Assembly (NCBI GenBank): GCA_011064865.1 | Contig: JAAKFX010000109.1 | Span: 1-5,067, forward strand | Source: Candidatus Anoxychlamydiales bacterium | GTDB taxonomy: Bacteria; Chlamydiota; Chlamydiia; Chlamydiales; SM23-39 | Direction of reading: 5' to 3' | DNA length: 5,067 nt | Part shown: piece by piece, positions 1 through 5,067 of the stretch | Position numbering within the stretch: position 1 is the stretch's first letter | Layout of the letters: the number at the start of each line of letters is the position of its first letter | The notes under the pieces: model-generated | What the model was told of the DNA's origin: nothing | Databases searched by the model: none | The model's input: only the letters and a program-made list of their open reading frames with translations | Made by a program: the position numbers and the translations under genes

Positions 1-1302
1 CTCAAAATCACTATAAAGGCTACTTACCTGCCTTGTTAAATTGCCTATTAAATCATAGAATTTTTCTTCAAAAGCAACCGTTTTTCCATGAGGATTTAAA
101 TGCTCAATAACTTTTCCTCTATCTAAGATGTCATATGTAGTAATAATTTTTTGTTGAAGTGCATTCTCAAGTTTTTTTTGTTTTACTGTTTCTCCTAGAG
201 AGTTTTTATAAAAATCATCATAGATAATATTAGCTTCTTTTCCATTTGGATCTATTGTTTTAATTAATCTTCCAAAGATATCGTGCAATCTTTTTTCTGT
301 AACTTCTTGAGTTCTTTTTATTTTTCCACCATCTTTTTCTTCTACAATAGTAACATATGTTTTTATCTCTTTTTTATTATCGTGATCATCATATTCATAT
401 TTTATTTGAGATAAAAGCGTGCCATTTATATTTTGGTTTAGCTTTTCTTTGACTCTTCCAATATCATCTCTCACATAAATCACAACAAAGATATCAGCTT
501 CAATCTCTTTTTCGACAAAACCCAATGGATCATAAAAAAGTTCTTTTTTGGAAAGTATTTGACCGTCTTTAGAGAAAAACTCTTCTTTTGTTTTTCTTCC
601 AGCTCTATCATAAGAATATTTAGTGATATTTCCCGCAGTATCTGTTTTTGAAATCAAATCAAATGCATTATACTTAAATGACTCTTCTTGTAGAAAATCG
701 TTTTTAGGAGAATAGATTTTTTTAGAGATAACTCTTTGTTTGTAATCATATTCATATTTTGCTTGATTTCCTTCTTGATCAATATGTGTGTTTAGAGGTC
801 CATCTAAATTATAAATATTTTCTTCCTTAGTTCCATCTGGATATGTAATGAGAGTTGGTTTATCAAAAATGTTATATTCAGTTTTAGTAGCATATCCTAA
901 AGCATCAGTTTTTTCGATTTGTCTGCTCAATCCATCATATGAAAAGTAATTTATTAAATCTTCTTCATTGCCAAAAGTCTCTTCAATTTTACTTAAAAGT
1001 CTTGTCTCTACAATATTGCCAGCTGCATCTGGTGTAAATAATGTGAGATTTCCTTTTGAATCTTTTTGAGAGATTTTATTATGTTTTTTATCGTATTCAT
1101 ATTCTTCTAAATATGTTTTTCCATTATATATGAACCTTTTTTCAATAAGTCTATTGCATAAATCATAAACAAAAAAAGTTTCCTTGCCCAAAACATCTTT
1201 TTCGTAAGTTTTGTTATTATTTATATCATATTGATATTGACAAGTTCTTCCGATAGCATCTTTTTCGAAAATTAAATTATCATTTTCATCATAATCAAAT
1301 TC
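1..1302 (-). repeat. Region encoding regular YD/RHS repeats (residues 676-1109)
   Basis: This is a protein-level repeat; the DNA itself is too diverged to show a tandem repeat. YD pairs fall at residues 679/680, 700/701 and 721/722, an exact 21-residue spacing, then at 745/746, 797/798, 860/861, 906/907, 932/933, 979/980, 1065/1066 and 1091/1092. Between them lie the usual D-x-x-G turns: KDAIGR, KDVLGK, KDSKGN, TDALGY, DQEGNQ, TDTAGN, IDPNGK and LNPHGK. The later units are interrupted by 20-40-residue insertions, many of the form YSPKNDFLQEESF or FFSKDGQILSKKE. This is the normal architecture of an RHS shell. Confidence 0.9.
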
Positions 1303-3327
1303 AAGGGTATATTTTTCTTCATCATTGGCATCAAAGATTGTTTTTTTGATAACTTTATACGTTGGTGAATAAACATACTTTTCTTTTCTAAGCAATTCTT
1401 CTCGACGTTCATCAAAATTCCAGTAATATTCTTCTAAAATATCCGGCAAACCATATGGTTCAGCATCCCTTGGCTTGATTTTTGTAATTAATCTTCTTGT
1501 AACATTTTTGAGATCATTTTCATCAACTGAAGATCCATCATCATGAATTTGTTTAATCAAAATATTATCATTATCATATTTATAAAATGTTCTTTGTTTG
1601 ATCTCATTATTATAATAAACAAATTTGGTTGAAGGTAGATCCGTAGTGCTACCAGTTATATTATTGTTATGGTATGAATGTTCTATTAAAAGACCATTTT
1701 GATGGAGTTCGGTTTTTAATAAATCATTTGGAGTATAACTAAAACTTTTCGTGTTTTGTTCTAAATTGTCCACTATAGGAACACTATTACTATCTAAAGA
1801 AAAAAACTCTTCAGATTTTCCTGAAATATTCCCATATAATATTTCATGTAAAACATTTCCTCTATTATCGTAAACATTTCTCTTAGCTTTGATTGCATTA
1901 TTTTTATCGAAAAAAATCTGCCAGTATAAAAAACCTTCCTGAACATCTTCTTTTGGCCCCCAAATAAATACTTGTTGATTATAAGGAGTCGGTATTCCTC
2001 TTTGGTAGTTTTGGACTCTCTCAAGTCTAAAACGATCACTATAGTGATATATAGTTAAATTGCCTAAAGCATCTTCAACTCTAGTTGATCCACTATTTTT
2101 ATCTAAGCTAGCTGTTTTATCATAAAAAAATCTGTGGGTTATTGCTTCAGAATAATTATCTTTATTTTTTCCAAAATAACCGTATAATGCCGACACTCTT
2201 TTCTCTCGCGGATCGTCCCCTGATAGAATCTCTATACCACCCACTTCAGGGTTTTTATTTCCGCGGAAATAATATTTAAATTTACATTTTCTTTCATTTG
2301 GGAATATATAATCTTTTAATAGCGGATAAAATCCTACAACGCGATCATGGTAAGTAATTTTCTCAAAATATTTCTTTGAATTTATATTTTCTAATATAAA
2401 AAAAGGAGGATCATCATCATTTTTCTCTGTATTTGAAACCCATACTTTTTTAGTTGTATACTTGAAAGTAAATTTTCTACTATCTTTGGTTTGTAATTCG
2501 AAATCATATCTATATCTATGATCTTTTTCACACTTTGATATACATTTTATGTTAGGATGCTCATAAGAAAAATTTATTTTTGAATACTCTTTAGAACTCG
2601 AAGGATTAGTTGTTTTTATCTCTATAACATTTTTAAATTTATCATAATAATAATGAATTTTATTACCGTTTAAAAGTTCATCATGTGTTAAATGATAACT
2701 CGTTTTTCCTCCTTTATCTCTATGATAACAACTTTTAGTGCCATCAGGGCGAATAACTAATACATCCCTATCTCCATGCATGATAGCTCGGGTGTTTTTG
2801 ATATTAGATCGTGCATTGATAGCTTGTCTGGAAGTATTAACATAACCTGCTCTATATCCTTCATAAAAAGGTAATTCAATTACCTCTGTTTTTTTCCTTT
2901 GTTGAAAATCTCTTTCTTTTTCTTTTTCCTCTCTTTCAAACCTTTTATATTTAAATCTTAGAAGCCCTCCATTAGGATCATATATATCCAATCTAGTTGG
3001 TTTATCATCTACAAAACAAGCTTTTGTATGTTGTAAATAAGACCATCCCGCTTTTGCAAAAATTAAATCTTCATTAGAATTAGATTGAATTTTCATTTGC
3101 CAAGGATGATAAATAACGTTAACGTAGGATCGCTCAAAGCTTAGAGGTTCTTTTCCGTTGATAACAACATCAGTAGCACTTAAATTTACACCACCTGTTA
3201 TAGCATTAACACACCCTTCTACTAATGCCGATGGATCGGAAGTTGCTGTAGCTTGATAAATTGCATCGAAATCATCTGCGAAGAGAGAAAATATTGAAAA
3301 AATAAATAAGAAAAATAATCGAGGCAT
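1..3327 (-). CDS. Secreted RHS/YD-repeat protein, N-terminal 1109 residues (C-terminus outside window)
   Basis: All 1109 codons from the ATG at 3327 down to base 1 were read by hand; there is no stop or frameshift, so the gene is intact here and truncated only by the window edge. Order of parts: signal peptide (residues 1-17); an RHS N-terminal segment (about 38-70: GCVNAITGGVNL, EPLSFERSYV) resembling the DUF6531-type entry of RHS proteins; a highly charged patch at 130-147 (FEREEKEKERDFQQRKKT); a less regular beta-rich stretch to about 410; then YD units becoming regular from about 676. Typical units are FDYDENDNL, YQYDINNN, VYDLCNRL, YSYDRAGRK and LFYDPLGF. Known for the family: YD repeats wind into a beta-cage shell that encloses or presents a variable C-terminal domain, often a toxin. 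The substrate and C-terminal activity cannot be told here. The start is supported by GGAGG four bases upstream and by the signal peptide beginning immediately. RHS/YD family membership is very secure; a toxin role is only an inference. Confidence 0.95.
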   Translation of the reverse strand, partial: MPRLFFLFIFSIFSLFADDFDAIYQATATSDPSALVEGCVNAITGGVNLSATDVVINGKEPLSFERSYVNVIYHPWQMKIQSNSNEDLIFAKAGWSYLQHTKACFVDDKPTRLDIYDPNGGLLRFKYKRFEREEKEKERDFQQRKKTEVIELPFYEGYRAGYVNTSRQAINARSNIKNTRAIMHGDRDVLVIRPDGTKSCYHRDKGGKTSYHLTHDELLNGNKIHYYYDKFKNVIEIKTTNPSSSKEYSKINFSYEHPNIKCISKCEKDHRYRYDFELQTKDSRKFTFKYTTKKVWVSNTEKNDDDPPFFILENINSKKYFEKITYHDRVVGFYPLLKDYIFPNERKCKFKYYFRGNKNPEVGGIEILSGDDPREKRVSALYGYFGKNKDNYSEAITHRFFYDKTASLDKNSGSTRVEDALGNLTIYHYSDRFRLERVQNYQRGIPTPYNQQVFIWGPKEDVQEGFLYWQIFFDKNNAIKAKRNVYDNRGNVLHEILYGNISGKSEEFFSLDSNSVPIVDNLEQNTKSFSYTPNDLLKTELHQNGLLIEHSYHNNNITGSTTDLPSTKFVYYNNEIKQRTFYKYDNDNILIKQIHDDGSSVDENDLKNVTRRLITKIKPRDAEPYGLPDILEEYYWNFDERREELLRKEKYVYSPTYKVIKKTIFDANDEEKYTLEFDYDENDNLIFEKDAIGRTCQYQYDINNNKTYEKDVLGKETFFVYDLCNRLIEKRFIYNGKTYLEEYEYDKKHNKISQKDSKGNLTLFTPDAAGNIVETRLLSKIEETFGNEEDLINYFSYDGLSRQIEKTDALGYATKTEYNIFDKPTLITYPDGTKEENIYNLDGPLNTHIDQEGNQAKYEYDYKQRVISKKIYSPKNDFLQEESFKYNAFDLISKTDTAGNITKYSYDRAGRKTKEEFFSKDGQILSKKELFYDPLGFVEKEIEADIFVVIYVRDDIGRVKEKLNQNINGTLLSQIKYEYDDHDNKKEIKTYVTIVEEKDGGKIKRTQEVTEKRLHDIFGRLIKTIDPNGKEANIIYDDFYKNSLGETVKQKKLENALQQKIITTYDILDRGKVIEHLNPHGKTVAFEEKFYDLIGNLTRQVSSLYSDFE
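3277..3327 (-). other. Predicted Sec signal peptide of the RHS protein
   Basis: Residues 1-17 are MPRLFFLFIFSIFSLFA. A single arginine is followed by an almost unbroken run of F, L, I and S, ending in LFA before the acidic DDFDA. Cleavage after Ala17 fits a type I signal peptidase site (small residue at -1). There is no Cys in a lipobox position and no twin arginine. Export across the inner membrane is therefore likely. The h-region is unusually rich in phenylalanine (seven of 17 residues). Confidence 0.75.
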
Positions 3328-3330
3328 TGT

Positions 3331-3336
3331 TCCTCC
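3331..3336 (-). promoter_or_regulatory. Shine-Dalgarno of the RHS gene
   Basis: On the minus strand GGAGGA stands directly before ACA and the ATG at 3327. Counting from GGAGG, the spacer is four bases, slightly short but workable. It is the best ribosome binding site in the window and fixes the RHS start. An out-of-frame ATG overlaps the first G of the site at 3336-3338 and is not used by any long frame. Confidence 0.75.
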
Positions 3337-3345
3337 ATTTAAAAA

Positions 3346-3388
3346 AATATATCAAAACACTATTTATCAAAGACGCTATTTTTGTAAA
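3346..3388 (-). promoter_or_regulatory. Weak promoter candidates before the RHS gene
   Basis: Two overlapping options are seen in the 87-base gap. One has TTTACA (3388-3383) as the -35, a 16-base spacer, and TAAATA (3366-3361), a poor -10. The other has TATATT (3351-3346) as a good -10 with only GTCTTT (3374-3369) 17 bases upstream; it would leave a leader of about 12 bases. In DNA this AT-rich, such matches arise easily by chance. The gene may instead be read through from the membrane-protein genes upstream. Confidence 0.25.
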
Positions 3389-3399
3389 GATTATCTTTA
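3385..3399. promoter_or_regulatory. 15-bp perfect palindrome, operator-like
   Basis: TAAAGAT-T-ATCTTTA has seven-base arms around one central base. It begins 15 bases past the stop codon of the 144-residue gene and 57 bases before the RHS start, overlapping the TTTACA hexamer of one promoter candidate. A one-base centre, only one G-C pair per arm and no following T-run make a transcription terminator unlikely. A binding site for a dimeric regulator is the more natural reading, but chance is possible in such AT-rich DNA. Confidence 0.35.
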
Positions 3400-3414
3400 A
3401 TTTAATAAATTGAT

Positions 3415-3849
3415 TTAATGCATTATGAAAAAAACAATCAGAAATAAAGCACTTATGCTAATAGGAATAGCTGATAAAGCTATTCGAGAAAGTATTAGTT
3501 GAAAGTTTTTCGTTTGTTGCAGATCTAGTTTTCTGCTTTTGAAAAACATCAAAATAATGGAGATATACGAAACAATGATACCGCCACTTAAAATTATAAA
3601 TGGAACTCCTTTAGAGGGTAAGTAAACATCACCAGTCATTTTTAAAGATAATCCCTGAAAAAAAATAGTTTGTATGAGTAGATATAATAAAAAGAACCAA
3701 CTTCCTACTCTCAATTTATTTTGCGATATTTTTATTTGCTTTTTACGTAAGAATGTATAAATCCAGGCCAAGATTAAAAAAAATGCTGGCAAGCTATATA
3801 TAGATATTTTAACTAGTTGGGATAGTATTTCTGGTTTGTCTTGTGGCAT
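3415..3849 (-). CDS. Small integral membrane protein, four predicted helices, unknown function
   Basis: 144 residues; no family recognised. Hydrophobic segments lie at about residues 15-34, 48-67, 82-103 and 118-142. The loops at 35-47 (RKKQIKISQNKLR) and 104-115 (KSRKLDLQQTKN) carry nearly all the positive charges, while the loop at 70-81 (KMTGDVYLPSKG) is mixed. By the positive-inside rule both termini face the periplasm, with two cytoplasmic basic loops. There is no signal-peptide cleavage site and no catalytic motif. The start at 3849 has AAGGA nine bases upstream, a good site, and no better in-frame alternative. The gene lies 47 bases after the 101-residue membrane gene and 87 bases before the RHS gene, all on the same strand, so co-transcription is plausible. 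Its base composition matches its neighbours. A role as a partner of the RHS protein is only a positional guess. Confidence 0.8.
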   Translation of the reverse strand: MPQDKPEILSQLVKISIYSLPAFFLILAWIYTFLRKKQIKISQNKLRVGSWFFLLYLLIQTIFFQGLSLKMTGDVYLPSKGVPFIILSGGIIVSYISIILMFFKSRKLDLQQTKNFQLILSRIALSAIPISISALFLIVFFIMH

Positions 3850-3896
3850 TTATTTTTTTCCTTAATTTAAAAGTCATTTATAGCTAAATATAAATC

Positions 3897-4202
3897 TCAG
3901 GTTTGTCTCTCTCTTTCATTTTTAACATTATGCTCCCAAAAACGTAATAACAAAGAACAAACAAAAACTTGAAGAGCTGTTATCTGTAATAAAAGTCCCG
4001 GCTTATCAATCCAATAATCCTTCATCATGATTTGAGTAGCACAACAAATAAGACACCCAAAAAGCGAGCTTGAATTTAAAAGCCTCAGGCCTTTTATTAA
4101 TTTTATCTTTTGAAGTGTTTCTTTATCAGTTTTCATAAGAGTCCAGTAAATTGCAAATATTGTAAAATATATTGGAAGAGCTATTGAAAAATAAAGTTTC
4201 AT
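3897..4202 (-). CDS. Small integral membrane protein, three predicted helices, unknown function
   Basis: 101 residues; not recognised. Hydrophobic segments lie at about 3-23, 41-60 and 69-86. A lysine-rich loop (24-40, KTDKETLQKIKLIKGLR) follows the first helix, and a charged tail (87-101, ending KNERERQT) follows the third. Positive-inside orientation puts the N-terminus outside and the loop and tail inside. Helix 2 contains a cysteine cluster, CLICC at 50-54. The start at 4202 is preceded by a purine run (AAAGAGAGAGA) rather than a true GGAGG, so translation initiation may be modest. It is the first of three consecutive minus-strand genes, and a good promoter candidate lies 35-63 bases upstream. 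The layout of helix, basic loop, helix, short loop, helix and basic stretch is the same as in the first three helices of the 144-residue neighbour, though residue identity is low. It is a real gene by length, isolation and context. Confidence 0.75.
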   Translation of the reverse strand: MKLYFSIALPIYFTIFAIYWTLMKTDKETLQKIKLIKGLRLLNSSSLFGCLICCATQIMMKDYWIDKPGLLLQITALQVFVCSLLLRFWEHNVKNERERQT

Positions 4203-4236
4203 GAATCTCTCTCTTTTTTATTCAATATATTTCATT

Positions 4237-4265
4237 ATTTTATTTAATAAAAATATTTTTGTGAA
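4237..4265 (-). promoter_or_regulatory. Promoter candidate for the minus-strand membrane-protein/RHS unit
   Basis: The minus strand reads TTCACA (4265-4260), a 17-base spacer, then TAAAAT (4242-4237). Each hexamer matches five of six positions of the sigma-70-type consensus, and the spacing is ideal. Transcription would begin near 4230, giving a leader of about 28 bases before the ATG at 4202. It is the best promoter match in the window and could drive all three minus-strand genes. AT-rich background lowers the weight of the -10 but less that of the -35. Confidence 0.45.
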
Positions 4266-4284
4266 TAAAATCAAAATGTAACCA

Positions 4285-4290
4285 TATAAT
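4285..4290 (+). promoter_or_regulatory. Consensus -10 element, candidate for the plus-strand 80-residue gene
   Basis: This is a perfect TATAAT. No convincing -35 lies at 16-18 bases (TGAATA at 17 matches only three of six). A start near 4297 would give a leader of about 67 bases. A second TATAAT at 4304-4309 lies inside a palindrome and has no -35 at all. Another option is ATGACA (4308-4313), 18 bases, TATCTT (4332-4337). Which one is used cannot be decided by eye. Confidence 0.3.
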
Positions 4291-4291
4291 A

Positions 4292-4310
4292 AATGAACTT
4301 CATTATAATG
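4292..4310. promoter_or_regulatory. Two overlapping palindromes in the divergent intergenic region
   Basis: AATGAA-C-TTCATT (4292-4304) is a perfect 13-bp dyad. It overlaps the perfect 10-bp palindrome CATTATAATG (4301-4310). They sit just downstream of the plus-strand TATAAT and 27 bases upstream of the minus-strand -35. The octamer TTCATTAT recurs in direct orientation at 4231-4238, immediately beside the minus-strand -10. An operator serving both divergent genes would sit in this way. AT-rich palindromes are common by chance, so this is tentative. Confidence 0.3.
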
Positions 4311-4363
4311 ACACAACAAACAAAACCTGCATATCTTTTAACCACTTCACTAGGAATAAAATT

Positions 4364-4606
4364 ATGAAACAAGAGACTATTGAAAAATTAAAAAAATTGC
4401 CTGTTACTCATAGCGCAATGGCACATGCATTGTCTTATGCTATATCTTCAGGTTTATTAGCTATAATACTATTATCTCTTTGGATAATGAATATTCCTTT
4501 TCAAAATAAATTACCTATTATAATTTTTCCTGTGATTGCTATTGAATTTTTATTGATCAACAAATGGCATAAGATAGCTAAAAAAGAAACTGCAGCTGAA
4601 AAATAA
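4364..4606 (+). CDS. Small two-helix membrane protein, unknown function
   Basis: 80 residues; no family recognised. The N-terminus (KQETIEKLKKLPVTHS) is basic and probably an amphipathic cytoplasmic stretch. Hydrophobic helices follow at about 22-42 (ending LLSLWIM) and 50-66 (LPIIIFPVIAIEFLLIN), separated by a short IPFQNK turn, and the C-terminus is lysine-rich (KWHKIAKKETAAEK). Both ends are therefore expected in the cytoplasm, giving a membrane hairpin. The start has AGGAA at 4352-4356 with a seven-base spacer, a good ribosome binding site. It is the only plus-strand gene, divergent from the 101-residue gene, and its stop is one base from the stop of the convergent gene on its right. A small hairpin membrane protein of this size could be a holin-like, immunity-like or assembly factor, but no motif selects among these. 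Confidence 0.75.
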   Translation: MKQETIEKLKKLPVTHSAMAHALSYAISSGLLAIILLSLWIMNIPFQNKLPIIIFPVIAIEFLLINKWHKIAKKETAAEK

Positions 4607-4607
4607 T

Positions 4608-5067
4608 CTATCCAAAAACTATTTGCTTTAATGTTTCTTCTAAAAAATCTTTATTAAGATAGATTGCTTGAACTTTTTTTCTAATTTCTTCATATTCTTG
4701 TTTTAATTGTTTAGTCTCATTATCATCTGGATCTGCAGAGAATGCAGGTAAAGCCATATATTGAGGAAGCAAGTAAAGATAAGTAAATTCATCAGAATCA
4801 TGTTCATCTGTTTCCTCTAAGATCTTTTCAATATCGTCATAATCATGAGGAGCAAACAGCAAAAGTTTTTTATTCAACAGCTGAATTTTATTTTTAATTT
4901 CAAATGAAGCATCTTTACATTTAAAAAGTTGTTCTCTTTGGTAGAAATTCCAAGCATTATTTCTACCATAATGTAGTAAAACCCCTATTAATCCATTATG
5001 TTTATGCAAAATATTACTCAAAAGCTTTTCTCCTTTCAAACAATTATTTAAAATCATTTCAGGATCA
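4608..5067 (-). CDS. C-terminal part of an unrecognised, probably soluble protein (5' end outside window)
   Basis: The frame is open to the right edge. An ATG exists at 5057, but the codons before it (Asp-Pro-Glu) continue the frame and no Shine-Dalgarno precedes it (TCCTGAA), so it is most likely an internal Met. Numbering from that Met, visible features are a conserved-looking GLIGVLLHYGRNNAWNF (22-38), an acidic stretch DYDDIEKILEETDEHDSDE (72-90), LYLLPQYMALPAFSADPDD (94-112), and a charged, probably helical C-terminus (113-145, KQLKQEYEEIRKKVQ). There are no membrane segments in this part. The LLxYGRxNAxxF and LPxFxxDPxxxETxxL elements recall hypothetical proteins of environmental chlamydiae; this is a memory of family style, not a match I can verify. 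It ends with TAG, facing the 80-residue gene. Confidence 0.75.
   Translation of the reverse strand, partial: DPEMILNNCLKGEKLLSNILHKHNGLIGVLLHYGRNNAWNFYQREQLFKCKDASFEIKNKIQLLNKKLLLFAPHDYDDIEKILEETDEHDSDEFTYLYLLPQYMALPAFSADPDDNETKQLKQEYEEIRKKVQAIYLNKDFLEETLKQIVFG

Noticed and set aside
1794..2039. An 81-codon minus-strand frame starting MIVLDLRES
   Set aside because: It lies wholly inside the RHS gene in another frame of the same strand. It has no ribosome binding site or domain character, and the RHS frame is uninterrupted and clearly coding there.
2215..2270. Slightly GC-richer patch (ctctcgcggatcgtcccc, ccgcgg) as a sign of insertion or an attachment site
   Set aside because: The reading frame and protein character continue without a break, no direct repeats flank it, and the richer bases are explained by Gly, Arg, Pro and Asp codons.
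1..3327. Tandem DNA repeats or a CRISPR-like array suggested by recurring tcatattcatat and similar words
   Set aside because: These words are reverse complements of codons for Tyr-Glu-Tyr-Asp in YD repeats. Spacing and flanks vary, and there is no constant repeat with unique spacers.
3385..3399. The 15-bp palindrome as a rho-independent terminator of the 144-residue gene
   Set aside because: Only one G-C pair per arm, a one-base centre (so the real stem would be six AT-rich pairs at most), and no T-run follows on the minus strand.
4648..4680. ATCTT-TATTA-AGAT with a later T-run as a terminator for the plus-strand gene
   Set aside because: The stem is four to five AT-rich pairs and the T-run lies about 15 bases further on, separated by unpaired sequence. 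It is inside the coding region of the opposite gene, so coding is the simpler explanation.
5055..5057. ATG at 5057 as the true start of the right-hand minus-strand gene
   Set aside because: The frame stays open through Glu, Pro and Asp to the window edge, and TCCTGAA before it is not a ribosome binding site. An internal Met is more likely.

Overview
The window is strongly AT-rich (roughly 30% GC by eye) bacterial DNA. Gene density is ordinary, and four of the five genes lie on the minus strand. The largest gene encodes a secreted RHS/YD-repeat protein. Its N-terminal segment (GCVNAITGGVNL, then EPLSFERSYV) and units such as YDNRGNVLHEILYGN resemble the RHS-repeat proteins of environmental Chlamydiota (Parachlamydia/Waddlia/Simkania-like amoeba or arthropod symbionts). 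The partial protein at the right end also has a chlamydial look. The assignment to Chlamydiota comes from remembered resemblance plus base composition. It is an inference, not a demonstrated placement.

Layout, left to right. 1-3327 (minus): the N-terminal 1109 residues of an RHS/YD-repeat protein. It reads without a stop or frameshift and has a Sec-type signal peptide; the C-terminus lies beyond base 1. 3328-3414: an 87-base gap holding a strong Shine-Dalgarno, weak promoter-like hexamers and a perfect 15-bp palindrome. 3415-3849 and 3897-4202 (minus): two small unrecognised membrane proteins, with four and three predicted helices. 4203-4363: a 161-base divergent regulatory region with a good minus-strand promoter candidate, a plus-strand TATAAT and two small overlapping palindromes. 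4364-4606 (plus): an 80-residue two-helix membrane protein. 4608-5067 (minus): the C-terminal part of a soluble, unrecognised protein that enters from the right edge and is convergent with the previous gene, one base between the stops.

The three minus-strand genes (101 aa, 144 aa, RHS) run head to tail with gaps of 47 and 87 bases, so they could form one transcription unit starting near 4230. The palindrome before the RHS gene suggests it may also have its own control. If they are functionally linked, the simplest idea is a large exported YD-repeat protein with small inner-membrane partners. Nothing in the sequence proves this, and the decisive part of the RHS protein, its C-terminal tip, is outside the window. 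There is no RNA gene, CRISPR array, insertion sequence or recognisable integration site.
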